Shown one piece after another: positions 8,620 through 17,625 of a DNA stretch of 46,001 nt. Within the stretch, counting starts at the first letter, position 1. Every line of letters begins with the position of its first letter. The stretch comes from Chlorobiota bacterium (GTDB lineage: Bacteria; Bacteroidota; Bacteroidia; Bacteroidales; Marinilabiliaceae), in assembly GCA_013153405.1 (NCBI GenBank), contig JAADEM010000157.1:1-46001 (forward strand). Direction: 5' to 3'. Both the position numbers and the translations under genes were made by a program. Under the pieces are notes generated by a model that had not been told where the DNA came from, searched no databases, and worked only from the letters and a program-made list of their open reading frames with translations.

Positions 8620-9303
8620 TTATAAATATTCCAACTCATCATTCAACTCCATTGTTACCCATCTAAGATTCTTGTTTTCCAACTGTTCGTATTTTTCAAT
8701 AAGCTGCCTGCATTTCTCAACTGTATTCCTATCAATTCTGAGCATTTGTCTCACAAAATGAGTTATTCCGCGGTACAGACAAAAAACCTCATCCTGACCA
8801 TTCTCTTTCAGCGCTGCTGCAAAAACCTGCTCCTGAACCTCATGGTCACCATTCCCGTTTCGGATAAGCCATCCGGCCGTATAGTATGCAAGAGCACGTT
8901 TATAGGCATTTCCGGCAAGCATAGCATCAATCAGGTCACTGGCATACTGAACCTTACTAAAAAGATTCAAAGCCGTTTGTTCCACAAGCTCACAGTTATC
9001 AACCATCTCCATCCATTCAAAAGCCATTTCTTTAGGTATATCATCAACAGGAACTGCCAATGTTGCCAGAATCATGGTTTCTCTTATTGTTCTGTGCCAT
9101 AGTCTGTCGGCAAATTCCAGATTGTGCGGTAAGGTTTTTGCCTTTTCTCTGAGATTAATCAGACTGATGCCGAAATTAAGCCTGTATTTCACACCTCTTT
9201 TATTCATCTGGTCCGACACTTCCCCATCCATCTGTTTTCTGAAGGACCGTATCAGTTTTTGTATTTTCGAGTCAAGTTCTTCGTTTGGAACAAATACTTT
9301 CAT
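8620..9303 (-). CDS. DNA alkylation repair-like HEAT protein
   Basis: 227 residues, entirely alpha-helical in character. The segment YRLNFGISLINLREKAK followed by LWHRTIRETMILATLAVP (about residues 41-91) resembles AlkD-type HEAT-repeat glycosylase-like proteins as annotated in Bacteroidales. AlkD removes cationic alkylated bases, but the catalytic Trp/Asp arrangement cannot be verified here, so the function is a family-level inference. The gene stands alone with its own full-consensus promoter at 9332-9362. Confidence 0.6.
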   Translation of the reverse strand: MKVFVPNEELDSKIQKLIRSFRKQMDGEVSDQMNKRGVKYRLNFGISLINLREKAKTLPHNLEFADRLWHRTIRETMILATLAVPVDDIPKEMAFEWMEMVDNCELVEQTALNLFSKVQYASDLIDAMLAGNAYKRALAYYTAGWLIRNGNGDHEVQEQVFAAALKENGQDEVFCLYRGITHFVRQMLRIDRNTVEKCRQLIEKYEQLENKNLRWVTMELNDELEYL

Positions 9304-9331
9304 GTTAAATGATTTAATAATAAGCCGAAAA

Positions 9332-9362
9332 CAAATGTAGCAAAAACCAGCATCACCACAAA
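9332..9362 (-). promoter_or_regulatory. Promoter of the AlkD-like gene
   Basis: Minus-strand TTTG (9359-9362), 19-bp spacer and TACATTTG (9332-9339) give a full match to the Bacteroidota promoter, 28 bp before the start codon at 9303. Confidence 0.7.
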
Positions 9363-9444
9363 CCGGCTCTTTACTCCTAACATTCTGAATTTTATAATAT
9401 TTTGACTATTTTAGTTGAAATAAATCAGAATTAAACTCAAATCT

Positions 9445-11067
9445 ATGAAAAGAAGAAGTTTTATACGCTTTGCCACATTAAGCGGAGCTGCAGTAACGGT
9501 ATCTCCATTCTCATCTTGTAAAACCGAAAATAAAAAAGCCACGACCAAAGAAGCCAAACCCAATGATTTTGAATTGAACGAAATCACGGTTGATGAACTG
9601 CAAAAAAGAATGGCAAACGGAACTCTTTCTGCAGAAGAAACAACAAAACTATACATTGAAAGAATTAAAGCAATAGACAGCTCAGGCCCGAAATTAAACT
9701 CTGTTATTGAACTGAATCCTGATGCATTGAACATTGCAAGACAGCTCGACAAAGAGAGAAAAGAAGGCAAAATAAGAGGTCCGCTGCACGGTATTCCCAT
9801 TCTGATAAAAGATAACATTGACACTGCAGATAAAATGATGACAACCGCAGGAGCTCTTGCCCTGAAAGGAAACTATGCCAAACAGGACAGCTATGTTGCC
9901 AAAAAACTACGTGAAGCAGGTGCAGTTATCCTTGGGAAAACTAACCTTAGCGAGTGGGCCAATTTCCGCTCAACACATTCAACCAGCGGCTGGAGCAGCC
10001 GTGGCGGCCAAACACACAACCCGTATATCCTGTCACGTAATCCGTGCGGTTCAAGTTCCGGTTCAGGGGCCTCTGTTTCAGCCAACCTGACGGCTCTTGC
10101 AATAGGTACTGAAACAAATGGTTCCATTGTTTGCCCTTCGAACGCAAACGGAGTAGTGGGAATTAAACCGACCGTTGGTCTTGTTGGACGCTCAGGCATT
10201 ATTCCCATTTCTGAGACCCAGGATACTGCCGGTCCGATGGCACGTACGGTTAAAGATGCTGCAATACTTCTCGGTGCTCTTACCGGAACCGATCCCAATG
10301 ATAAGCGCACACAGGAAAGCAATGGTAATTCATATTCTGACTACACTAAATTCCTGGATAAAGACGGATTAAAAGGTGCACGCCTCGGAATAGCCAGATC
10401 ATATTTCGGACAAGTGAGAAAGGAAAATGAAGAGCTTGAAAAAGCTATTGAAATAATGAAACAACAGGGAGCTGTCATTATCGACATCGACGAAAGAATA
10501 CCGGCCGGAAAGGGTCAGGATGCCTTCAATGTTTTACTTTATGAATTCAAAGACGGACTGAACAAGTATTTTGCAAACATAGATCCGGCATTAGGCATAA
10601 GATCTCTGAAAGATGTTATAGAGTTCAACAAAAAACATGCTGACGAAGCAATGCCGTACTTCGGCCAGGAGATACTTGAAATGGCCGAAGAAAAAGGAGA
10701 CCTTAACACCAAAGAGTATCTTGAAGCTCATAGCAACGTGCTCAAGGAATCAAGAGAAGGAATAGACAACATTATAGACAAGCATAACCTGGATGCCATA
10801 GTAGCACCTACCGGTGGCCCGGCCTGGACAACCGAACTTATATACGGCGACCACGGAGGAGGTGGCAGCTCTTCAGCAGCAGCCCGAGCCGGATATCCTA
10901 ATATTACTGTACCTGCAGGTTCTGCTTACGGACTTCCTTTCGGATTATCATTCTTCGGACGAGCATATTCTGAACCTGTATTGATCAGAATTGCCTACGC
11001 ATTTGAGCAACACAGCAAAAAAAGAATAGTGCCGGAGTTCCTGAATCCACATAACGGAGTTGTGTAA
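9445..11067 (+). CDS. Exported amidase (amidase signature family)
   Basis: 540 residues. The amidase-signature core has all triad positions: Lys122 in GIPILIKDNID, the cis-Ser in CGSSSGSG (about 201-208) and the nucleophile Ser227 in GTETNGSIVCPS. These enzymes hydrolyse amide bonds; the sequence resembles GatA but no gatB/gatC lies nearby, so a role in Gln-tRNA formation is unlikely. The N-terminus MKRRSFIRFATLSGAA has a twin-arginine-like region, a short hydrophobic stretch and a lipobox-like SSC at residue 25. This suggests Tat export and lipidation. tatC is in this window at 38778. The substrate is unknown. Confidence 0.87.
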   Translation: MKRRSFIRFATLSGAAVTVSPFSSCKTENKKATTKEAKPNDFELNEITVDELQKRMANGTLSAEETTKLYIERIKAIDSSGPKLNSVIELNPDALNIARQLDKERKEGKIRGPLHGIPILIKDNIDTADKMMTTAGALALKGNYAKQDSYVAKKLREAGAVILGKTNLSEWANFRSTHSTSGWSSRGGQTHNPYILSRNPCGSSSGSGASVSANLTALAIGTETNGSIVCPSNANGVVGIKPTVGLVGRSGIIPISETQDTAGPMARTVKDAAILLGALTGTDPNDKRTQESNGNSYSDYTKFLDKDGLKGARLGIARSYFGQVRKENEELEKAIEIMKQQGAVIIDIDERIPAGKGQDAFNVLLYEFKDGLNKYFANIDPALGIRSLKDVIEFNKKHADEAMPYFGQEILEMAEEKGDLNTKEYLEAHSNVLKESREGIDNIIDKHNLDAIVAPTGGPAWTTELIYGDHGGGGSSSAAARAGYPNITVPAGSAYGLPFGLSFFGRAYSEPVLIRIAYAFEQHSKKRIVPEFLNPHNGVV

Positions 11068-11111
11068 TATGATTTTTTAACGTCGTTTAAGATTTATCTT
11101 GAGATTATTCT

Positions 11112-11142
11112 TTTGCATAAAAAAGATTAAATATTATCTTTG
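11112..11142 (+). promoter_or_regulatory. tRNA-His promoter
   Basis: TTTG (11112-11115), a 19-bp spacer and TATCTTTG (11135-11142) match the Bacteroidota consensus exactly. It ends 18 bp before the tRNA. Confidence 0.8.
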
Positions 11143-11160
11143 CAACCGCTAAAGCAAAAC

Positions 11161-11235
<75 letters not shown>

Positions 11236-11236
11236 C

Positions 11237-11267
11237 AAAAAAAGCCCGGTTAATGCCGGGCTTTTTT
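11237..11267. terminator. Bidirectional terminator between tRNA-His and metF
   Basis: A run of A, then GCCCGG, a short loop and CCGGGC, then TTTTTT. It is a strong stem with T-tracts on both strands. It serves the tRNA on plus and metF, whose stop is at 11272, on minus. Confidence 0.88.
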
Positions 11268-11271
11268 ATTT

Positions 11272-12225
11272 TCAGAAAATCTCTTTAGCTACTTTCCGAA
11301 CACTTTTTGAAGCCATCATAGTGTAAAAGTGAAGCATGGGTACACCTGCATCTTTCAGCTCTTTGGCCTGCATGGTACACCACTCAACACTCACCTCTTT
11401 TACTTCATCGTCATCTTTGCATTTGCGCAGTTCTTTGGCAAAAGGTTCGGGGATATCAACATGGAATATCTTAGGCAAAACAGTAAGCTGGTTTTTCAGC
11501 GTTATCGGCTTCAGTCCCGGTATGATGGGAACATTGATCCCCTCTTTACGGCACCGGTCGACAAAATTGAAATACTTTTCATTGTCGAAAAACATCTGGG
11601 TAACGATGTATTCGGCTCCTGCATCAACTTTTTGTTTAAGCCAGAAAATATCTGACTCCATGTTGGGAGCTTCTTCATGCTTTTCAGGGTATCCTGCCAC
11701 GCCATAACTGAAAGGTGTTTCAAACGGTTCAACAAGCGTGCCGTCGAGGAATTTACCTTTGTTAAGGTCATTTATCTGATTGATCAGGTCAATGGCGTAA
11801 TGGTTGCTTTCATCACCCGGATTGTAAAATCTTTCCTTTTGAGAATTGTCACCCCGAAGTACAAGAATATCGTGAATACCAAGGAAGTTAAGGTCGATCA
11901 AAGCATACTCTGTTTCACTTTTTGTAAAACCGCTGCAGATGATGTGCGGCACTACCTTGATGCCGTATTTATGCTGAATGGATGCAGCCACAGCAACCGT
12001 TCCGGGACGCTTACGTATAACCTTTCGCTCGAACAATCCCTTTTCAGTATTTTTAAAAACAACTTCGTCACGGTGTGATGTTATGTTGATGTATAAAGGA
12101 TTGAACTCCTTCAGCATATCAATTGTGCGGAAAACTCGGTTTATGTCATTGCCCTTAAGCGGCGGCAACAATTCAAATGAAAATCCGGTATCTTTTTGTG
12201 CTCTTATCAGTTCTGCTACGGTCAT
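11272..12225 (-). CDS. metF: Methylenetetrahydrofolate reductase
   Basis: 317 residues of the FAD-dependent MTHFR TIM barrel: FSFELLPPLKG at the N-terminus with the Glu used in folate reduction, INITSH, PHIICSGFT and LVLRGDN. It reduces 5,10-methylene-THF to 5-methyl-THF, the methyl donor used by MetH, whose gene lies about 1.5 kb upstream on the same strand. A separate promoter element at 12283-12290 and the repeat-rich island between suggest metF is no longer co-transcribed with metH. Confidence 0.95.
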   Translation of the reverse strand: MTVAELIRAQKDTGFSFELLPPLKGNDINRVFRTIDMLKEFNPLYINITSHRDEVVFKNTEKGLFERKVIRKRPGTVAVAASIQHKYGIKVVPHIICSGFTKSETEYALIDLNFLGIHDILVLRGDNSQKERFYNPGDESNHYAIDLINQINDLNKGKFLDGTLVEPFETPFSYGVAGYPEKHEEAPNMESDIFWLKQKVDAGAEYIVTQMFFDNEKYFNFVDRCRKEGINVPIIPGLKPITLKNQLTVLPKIFHVDIPEPFAKELRKCKDDDEVKEVSVEWCTMQAKELKDAGVPMLHFYTMMASKSVRKVAKEIF

Positions 12226-12242
12226 TGTGGTACCTTAGTTTA

Positions 12243-12290
12243 TTCCTGTCAACAGGAAAAGATTAAATAATTAAATTATTTGCAAAGATA
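12243..12290 (-). promoter_or_regulatory. metF promoter element and leader inverted repeat
   Basis: Minus-strand TATCTTTG (12283-12290) is a TAnnTTTG match. Between it and the ATG is a perfect 7-bp inverted repeat, TTCCTGT-CA-ACAGGAA (12243-12258), a possible operator or leader hairpin. No TTTG is seen at the -33 position. Confidence 0.5.
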
Positions 12291-12328
12291 CTAAAAATTG
12301 AAAATTGTTTGGGAGGGGGAGGGATGAA

Positions 12329-12351
12329 CACAGAGTCACGGAGGCGCAGAG
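12329..12351 (+). repeat. Low-complexity CACAGAG-type dispersed repeat
   Basis: A purine-rich phrase built on CACAGAG / CACGGAG / GCGCAGAG. A related copy on the other strand lies at 13698-13752, where it is interrupted by a GC-rich 29-bp unit. The two copies sit near the outer edges of the metF-metH island. Confidence 0.45.
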
Positions 12352-12362
12352 TTTTTGTTACA

Positions 12363-12448
12363 ACCGTCAGTGTCGCTTGAAGCGACGCCGATGGTGTGTG
12401 TTATTGATACCCCCTCGTAGGAATGCACGGCCGTGCGTTCCTACGAGG
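12363..12448 (+). repeat. Composite palindromic repeat, copy 1
   Basis: The first module (12363-12395) contains GTCGCTT-G-AAGCGAC as a perfect hairpin. After a spacer of about 17 bp comes the second module, a 36-bp near-perfect palindrome (12413-12448) centred on CACGGCCGTG and ending CTACGAGG. The same two modules in the same order and orientation occur at 12764-12833 (degenerate first module) and 13601-13688. The second module alone occurs at 17626-17661. It resembles REP or MITE-type non-autonomous repeats. Confidence 0.85.
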
Positions 12449-12524
12449 CAGGTCGTTATTTGACGAATGGATGTCCTTCACTGCGTTTTGGACGATCCAA
12501 TGTCTGTATGAGATTAGTCTATGA

Positions 12525-12710
12525 TTATAAAACTGTAAAGGCAGTCAACTCTTTATCATTTGTATAATCATCAAGAAGTTCCTCCGCGGCCTCTGACATC
12601 TGCTTTTTCTCTTCCTGCTCTCTTAATGAATGAATGGCTTTCTCGATCACATAAATTCTTTTTGAAAGAGGAAGCTTTTTAATTTCATTTATCAACTCAC
12701 TTGTTTTCAT
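12525..12710 (-). pseudogene. Orphan, probably truncated antitoxin-like protein
   Basis: 61 residues, MKTSELINEIKKLPLSKR at the N-terminus and NDKELTAFTVL at the end. It resembles small Bacteroidota antitoxins of type II systems. In those I know, the ELTAF motif is followed by about ten more residues (a DFEDFYE-like tail); here it stops with TAA. No toxin gene follows: the next thing on its strand is palindromic repeat copy 1. It is probably a remnant of a toxin-antitoxin pair. It could also be an intact short orphan. Confidence 0.5.
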
Positions 12711-12763
12711 CTTCTTTTATCTTGGCTTTTACAAAGATGGGAAATTTGAAGTTTATAAAGGAA

Positions 12764-12833
12764 ACCGTCAATCTTGTTCGATGCGTGTTGTTGATTCCCT
12801 TGTAGGAACGCACGGCCATGCGTTCCTACAAGG
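12764..12833 (+). repeat. Composite palindromic repeat, copy 2
   Basis: Degenerate first module beginning ACCGTCA at 12764, then the 36-bp palindrome at 12798-12833 (CCTTGTAGG at one end, CCTACAAGG at the other, one mismatch near the centre). Just after it, GGACGATCCAATGTCTG (12844-12860) repeats a phrase found after copy 1 at 12490-12506, so the duplicated unit extends beyond the palindrome. Confidence 0.82.
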
Positions 12834-12902
12834 CAGGTGTTCCGGACGATCCAATGTCTGAAAAACATGGATAATATAGATTATTTTTGAAAGTAACCGT
12901 AT

Positions 12903-13253
12903 TTATTTTCTTGTTTCCTCTTTGATAACACTTTCTATTTGATCATACAGTTCCGGAATTTTATTTTTCACAACATCCCAAACAATAGAATAATCAACAC
13001 CCATATAATCATGAATCAATCTATCACGCATCCCGGCCATATTTTTCCATGATATTGAATTCCATCGGTACTTGAAATCGGCGGTTATTTTTTTGGTTGC
13101 TTCGCCAATAACCTCAAGACTTCTTACTACAGCTCGTTTTAAAGTTTCATTTTCCAAAAAATCATTCTTTTCTAGCTCCGGAGTTATTACCGATTTAATA
13201 AAATCACATTCATCTAATATGTGTCTTAAATATTCTATCGGATCTTTATGCAT
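12903..13253 (-). CDS. hepT: HepT-like HEPN toxin (DUF86)
   Basis: 116 residues, all helical. The HEPN RNase signature R-x4-H-x-Y is present as RDRLIHDY (Arg76, His81, Tyr83). HepT toxins cleave RNA. Their partner MntA inactivates them by adding AMP to the tyrosine of this motif (established for HepT/MntA systems). It overlaps the 3' end of the upstream mntA gene by 8 bp, so translation is coupled with antitoxin first. It is bracketed by composite repeat copies 2 and 3. Confidence 0.9.
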   Translation of the reverse strand: MHKDPIEYLRHILDECDFIKSVITPELEKNDFLENETLKRAVVRSLEVIGEATKKITADFKYRWNSISWKNMAGMRDRLIHDYMGVDYSIVWDVVKNKIPELYDQIESVIKEETRK

Positions 13254-13542
13254 ACACTACTTCTTTTAATATCTTAGGACCAATATGAGAACTAAGACTG
13301 TTTTTTGTTACAACTTCAACTTTTTCATTTTTGAAAATGTCCTCAAGGATGTCATAAACAGTCATATAATTATCAAAGGTCTCTTTGTTAGGTGCAAATT
13401 CAATAAGAATATCAATATCACTTTTATCAGACTGTTCTCCTCTTGCATACGAACCGAAAAGTCCTATTTTAACAACACCAAGACTATTAAGTTCATTCTT
13501 GTGTTGTTGCATTTCTGATAATATATATTCTTTATTTGTCAT
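13246..13542 (-). CDS. mntA: MntA-like nucleotidyltransferase antitoxin
   Basis: 98 residues, a minimal nucleotidyltransferase with GSYARGE (Gly30-Ser31) and SDIDI (Asp42, Asp44), the GSx10DxD pattern. It is the antitoxin partner of HepT and acts as a protein adenylyltransferase on the toxin. It lies upstream of hepT with an 8-bp overlap. A TATATTTG element at 13579-13586 is a suitable promoter. Confidence 0.9.
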   Translation of the reverse strand: MTNKEYILSEMQQHKNELNSLGVVKIGLFGSYARGEQSDKSDIDILIEFAPNKETFDNYMTVYDILEDIFKNEKVEVVTKNSLSSHIGPKILKEVVYA

Positions 13543-13578
13543 TTATATGATTATTGTTTTTCCTGTTACGTTATATTA

Positions 13579-13586
13579 CAAATATA
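13579..13586 (-). promoter_or_regulatory. Candidate -7 element for mntA-hepT
   Basis: Minus-strand TATATTTG matches TAnnTTTG, 37 bp before the mntA start. No TTTG is seen at -33; that position falls inside repeat copy 3. Confidence 0.45.
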
Positions 13587-13600
13587 CGAAATAAAAGAAA

Positions 13601-13688
13601 ACCGTCAGTATCGCTCGAAGCGACGCCGACGGTGTATGTTATTTGATGTCCCGTAGGAACGCACGGCCGTGCGTTCCTACGAGGAGGT
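13601..13688 (+). repeat. Composite palindromic repeat, copy 3
   Basis: First module at 13601-13633, ACCGTC to GACGGT with an internal TCGCTCGAAGCGA hairpin. It matches copy 1 at nearly all positions. Second module: the core palindrome GTAGGAACGCAC-GGCC-GTGCGTTCCTAC written as arms, at 13653-13680. Confidence 0.85.
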
Positions 13689-13712
13689 AATTAATCTCCT
13701 CTGTGTCTCCGA

Positions 13713-13741
13713 GCCCGCCTGACCAGCGCAGTCGGGCAGGC
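13713..13741 (+). repeat. 29-bp GC-rich unit, copy A
   Basis: It starts GCCCGCCTGACC and ends GTCGGGCAGGC. The same 29 bp with one substitution occurs at 44205-44233. Here it interrupts a CTCTGTGTCTCCGAG / CCTCTGTGTT repeat (13698-13752), as if inserted into it. Confidence 0.7.
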
Positions 13742-13759
13742 CTCTGTGTTAGTTTTCCC

Positions 13760-16700
13760 CTACTTATACCCCAGGTTCAGCGGTATCCACTTCTCCACCT
13801 CTTCCATTGTCATGCCTTTACGTTTTGCGAGGTCGCGGACCTGGTCTTTACCTACTTTGCCTATTCCGAAATACCTTGATTCGGGATGTGCGAATATCAA
13901 TCCACTTACCGAGGCATTGGGATACATGCTGTAGTGTTCGGTAAGGGTAATACCGGCTTTCTCTTCTGCCTCAAGCAAATCAAAAAGAATACGCTTTTCG
14001 CTGTGGTCGGGACAGGCAGGGTAGCCGAGGGCAGGACGAATACCGCGGTATTTCTCCTTGACGAATCTTGCCTTGTCAAAATCTTCGTCGGGAGCATATC
14101 CCCAGTACTCCTTGCGAATGCGGTAGTGAAGCAGTTCGGTGAACGCCTCGGCAAGACGGTCGGCTATTGATTTCAGCAGTATGCTGTTGTAATCGTCGTT
14201 GTCGTCCTCAAATCTCTTCAGCCATTTTTCGATGCCTATTCCTGCAGTAACGGCAAATGCTCCCATATGGTCGGGGTACTTTTCAGGTGCCACGAAGTCG
14301 GCAAGTGAGAAGTAAACCTCCTCACCCGGTGTCTTCTGCTGCTGACGCATCATGTGGAAAGTAGTAAGCTCCTTGGTGCGGCTTTCGTCTTCAAACAGGA
14401 CTATGTCATCACCTTTGGCATTGGCAGGATAGAGGCCAAACACAGCATTTGCCTTCAGCATCTTTTCATTCTCAATGCGGTCGAGCATCTCCTGTGCCTC
14501 GCGGTATATCTTCAGGGCTTCTTTTGCTTTATCTTTGTCCTCTTCCTTAAATCCGGCAATCCACTCATTCTCTGATTCAGGAGTTACCTCTTCAATACCG
14601 TTGAATGTCCCTGTCAGGCGCCAGGCCATAAAGAAGAAGCGCCAATCGATAAACTTACGTATTTCCGATATCGGGTAATCTTCCCAGACATTAACTCCGG
14701 GCTTGACGGGTGCAGGCATATCCACTTTATCCCAGTCGGACTTAAAACTGTTTGCTCTTGCTTCCTCAAGGGGAACGATAACCTTTTCACGTTTTGCAGT
14801 GTTGGCACGTCTTATCTTTTCGTATTCTCCACGTATTGAGCGGACAAAACCGTCCTTCTCTTTGTCCGACAGCAGAGCACTAACCACCTGAACACTTTGG
14901 GAAGCATCCTTTACATATACGACGGGCTCTTTACGCTGCGGCTCAATTTTCACGGCAGTGTGAACCTTCGATGTTGTTGCACCGCCGATGATGAGAGGTA
15001 CGTTGATATCGTGTTTTTCCATTTCCCTGGCAACATTCACCATCTCCTCAAGTGAAGGAGTGATAAGTCCGCTCAATCCCACGATGTCAACTTTCTGCTC
15101 AATGGCTTCACGCAGGATAGTCTCGGTTGGCACCATCACGCCAAGGTCGATTATCTCATAGTTGTTGCACGAAAGAATTACACTTACAATGTTCTTGCCG
15201 ATGTCGTGCACATCGCCTTTCACGGTGGCCATAAGTATCTTTCCGTTTGATGATCCGGCTTGTCCTGTTGCTGCTTTCTCCATTTCGATTGCCGGCTGCA
15301 GGATCGCAACTGCCTTTTTCATCACACGGGCTGTTTTTACCACCTGCGGCAGGAACATTTTACCCGATCCGAACAGGTCACCCACGATGTTCATCCCGTC
15401 CATCAGCGGGCCTTCGATGATATCGAGTGAGAACTTGTATTTTTTCTGTGCCTCTTTCAGGTCTTCTTCAAGAAAATCAGGAATACCTTTTATCAAGCTG
15501 TAATGAAGACGCTCTTCAAGCGGCTTCTCACGCCATGCAAGTCGGTCACTCTCCTTTGTCTCGGCCTTTTGTCCTTTTATCTTTTCAGCATACTCGATCA
15601 ATCTTTCGGTTGCATCGGGACGGCGGTTCAGAACCACATCCTCAACCAGCTCAAGCAGGTCTTTTGGAATGTCATCGTAAATCTGAAGCATTCCCGGATT
15701 CACGATACCCATGTCCATGCCGGCCTTGATGGCGTGGTAAAGGAACACCGAATGCATCGCCTCTCGCACGATGTTGTTCCCGCGGAACGAGAACGACAGA
15801 TTACTTACTCCGCCGCTCACTCTTGCGTAAGGCAGGTTCTCCTTGATCCATTTGGTTGCTTTAATGAAATCGACGGCATAGTTGTTATGCTCTTCGATAC
15901 CGGTTGCAATGGCAAGTATATTAGGATCGAAGATGATGTCCTCAGGCGGGAAGTTCACCTTCTCGGTCAGTAGCTTGTAAGCACGCTCACATATTTCAAT
16001 CTTACGTTCATAACTGTCGGCCTGTCCCTGCTCGTCGAAAGCCATGACAACAACTGCGGCACCGTATGTTTTTATTCTTTCGGCTCTTTTCAGAAATTCC
16101 TCTTCACCCTCTTTCAGACTTATGGAGTTCACAATGGCCTTCCCCTGTACACACTTCAGTCCTGCCTCGATGACCTCCCATTTCGAGCTGTCAATCATAA
16201 CCGGGAGACGGGCAATGTCAGGTTCGGAAGCCATCAGGTTCAGGAATGTTACCATCTCCTTTTTGGCATCAAGCATGGCATCATCCATATTCACATCGAT
16301 GATCTGAGCTCCGTTCTCAACCTGACTGCGTGCAATGTCGAGTGCCTCCTCGTACTTCTGCTCACGTATAAGGCGGGCAAACTTACGTGATCCTGCCACA
16401 TTGGTACGCTCACCCACATTGATGAAGTTTGCCTCTTTCGAGAACTTCAACGGCTCAAGTCCGCTTACCTTTGTGGTATGTTCAGGTTTTGCCGGCTCGT
16501 GCAATTTTGCCTCGTCAAGCAGAGAGGCGAATTTGCGGATATGATCAGGAGTTGTTCCGCAACATCCCCCAATGATGTTCACAAGACCGTCGTTCAGGTA
16601 CTCTTTTATCTGAATACTCATCTTGTCGGGCGATTCATCGTACTCGCCAAACTGGTTAGGCAGTCCGGCATTGGGGTATGCACTGATGTAGAACGGAGCT

Positions 16701-17485
16701 TTCTTTCCCAGTTCTTCAACGTAAGGTTTCAGGTCTTTTGCACCAAAAGCACAGTTCAGACCAATGGAGAATAGGTCGATATGTGAAACAGAGTTCAGGA
16801 ATGCCTCCAGTGTCTGACCTGAAAGTGTTCGTCCTGAAGCGTCGGCAACAGTAACTGATACCATTACCGGGAAATCTTTCAATCCGCGCTTTTTAAGCTC
16901 ATTGTTGATGGCAACCAAAGCTGCTTTGGCATTCAGCGTGTCGAAGATGGTCTCCACAAGGAACATATCCACCCCGCCGTCGAGCAGGCCTTTCACCTGT
17001 GTCTGGTATGCGTTTTTCAGATCGTCGAAAGTGATGGCACGGTAACCCGGGTCGTTCACGTCAGGCGACATTGAGGCCGTTTTGTTGGTTGGTCCCATCG
17101 AACCAGCAACAAAGCGCGGTTTCTCCTCTGTGTTGTACTCATCGGCTGCCTCACGTGCAAGTTTTGCCGATGCAAGGTTCAGTTCGTACGCCAGGTCTTC
17201 AAGTCCGTAATCGGCCTGTGAAACGGCAGTTGCATTGAACGTGTTGGTCTCGATTATATCGGATCCCGCCTCCAGATACTGGCGGTGTATATCTTTGATT
17301 ATCTCAGGTTGTGTTATCGACAAAAGGTCGTTGTCGCCCTTCAGCGGCGACGGATGGTCCTTGAATCTCTCTCCGCGAAAATCTTTCTCTTCAAGGTTAT
17401 GTTTCTGTATCAGACTTCCCATTGCCCCGTCGAGCAATAGAACTCTCTCTTTTATCAGCTTTCGTAACAATTTGCTTCTCTCCAT
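13760..17485 (-). CDS. metH: Cobalamin-dependent methionine synthase
   Basis: About 1241 residues with all four modules. The homocysteine domain (1 to about 330) has zinc cysteines in LNCAFG and GGCCGT. The pterin domain (about 355-620) contains [11 protein letters not shown]. The B12 domain (about 640-880) has the axial-histidine motif GDVHDIGKN. The reactivation domain at the C-terminus has [15 protein letters not shown] for AdoMet. It transfers methyl from 5-methyl-THF, the MetF product, to homocysteine. The frame is open to a TTG at 17500; I prefer the ATG at 17483-17485, which has an AGGA-like stretch upstream. No cobalamin riboswitch is apparent in the leader. Confidence 0.97.
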   Translation of the reverse strand: MERSKLLRKLIKERVLLLDGAMGSLIQKHNLEEKDFRGERFKDHPSPLKGDNDLLSITQPEIIKDIHRQYLEAGSDIIETNTFNATAVSQADYGLEDLAYELNLASAKLAREAADEYNTEEKPRFVAGSMGPTNKTASMSPDVNDPGYRAITFDDLKNAYQTQVKGLLDGGVDMFLVETIFDTLNAKAALVAINNELKKRGLKDFPVMVSVTVADASGRTLSGQTLEAFLNSVSHIDLFSIGLNCAFGAKDLKPYVEELGKKAPFYISAYPNAGLPNQFGEYDESPDKMSIQIKEYLNDGLVNIIGGCCGTTPDHIRKFASLLDEAKLHEPAKPEHTTKVSGLEPLKFSKEANFINVGERTNVAGSRKFARLIREQKYEEALDIARSQVENGAQIIDVNMDDAMLDAKKEMVTFLNLMASEPDIARLPVMIDSSKWEVIEAGLKCVQGKAIVNSISLKEGEEEFLKRAERIKTYGAAVVVMAFDEQGQADSYERKIEICERAYKLLTEKVNFPPEDIIFDPNILAIATGIEEHNNYAVDFIKATKWIKENLPYARVSGGVSNLSFSFRGNNIVREAMHSVFLYHAIKAGMDMGIVNPGMLQIYDDIPKDLLELVEDVVLNRRPDATERLIEYAEKIKGQKAETKESDRLAWREKPLEERLHYSLIKGIPDFLEEDLKEAQKKYKFSLDIIEGPLMDGMNIVGDLFGSGKMFLPQVVKTARVMKKAVAILQPAIEMEKAATGQAGSSNGKILMATVKGDVHDIGKNIVSVILSCNNYEIIDLGVMVPTETILREAIEQKVDIVGLSGLITPSLEEMVNVAREMEKHDINVPLIIGGATTSKVHTAVKIEPQRKEPVVYVKDASQSVQVVSALLSDKEKDGFVRSIRGEYEKIRRANTAKREKVIVPLEEARANSFKSDWDKVDMPAPVKPGVNVWEDYPISEIRKFIDWRFFFMAWRLTGTFNGIEEVTPESENEWIAGFKEEDKDKAKEALKIYREAQEMLDRIENEKMLKANAVFGLYPANAKGDDIVLFEDESRTKELTTFHMMRQQQKTPGEEVYFSLADFVAPEKYPDHMGAFAVTAGIGIEKWLKRFEDDNDDYNSILLKSIADRLAEAFTELLHYRIRKEYWGYAPDEDFDKARFVKEKYRGIRPALGYPACPDHSEKRILFDLLEAEEKAGITLTEHYSMYPNASVSGLIFAHPESRYFGIGKVGKDQVRDLAKRKGMTMEEVEKWIPLNLGYK

Positions 17486-17531
17486 TTTTCTTTTCCTCAA
17501 GTGAATAAATTCCCGCTAAGTAACGGGGGTA

Positions 17532-17539
17532 CAAAGGTA
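17532..17539 (-). promoter_or_regulatory. Candidate -7 element for metH
   Basis: Minus-strand TACCTTTG, a TAnnTTTG match, 46 bp before the ATG. At the -33 position TTTC occurs instead of TTTG. Confidence 0.5.
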
Positions 17540-17625
17540 ATACATTTTACACGATTTGAAATCAGGGGGCTGTTACGCAGGGCTATTGCACTTAAAATAA
17601 TTACAGAATAGATCTTTCTTTATTT

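Noticed and set aside
9891-10322. 143-codon open frame opposite the amidase gene
   Set aside because: Antisense shadow within a well-supported enzyme gene.
12363-13688. CRISPR-like array of the palindromic repeats
   Set aside because: Only three copies, about 400-800 bp apart with genes between them, and no cas genes.
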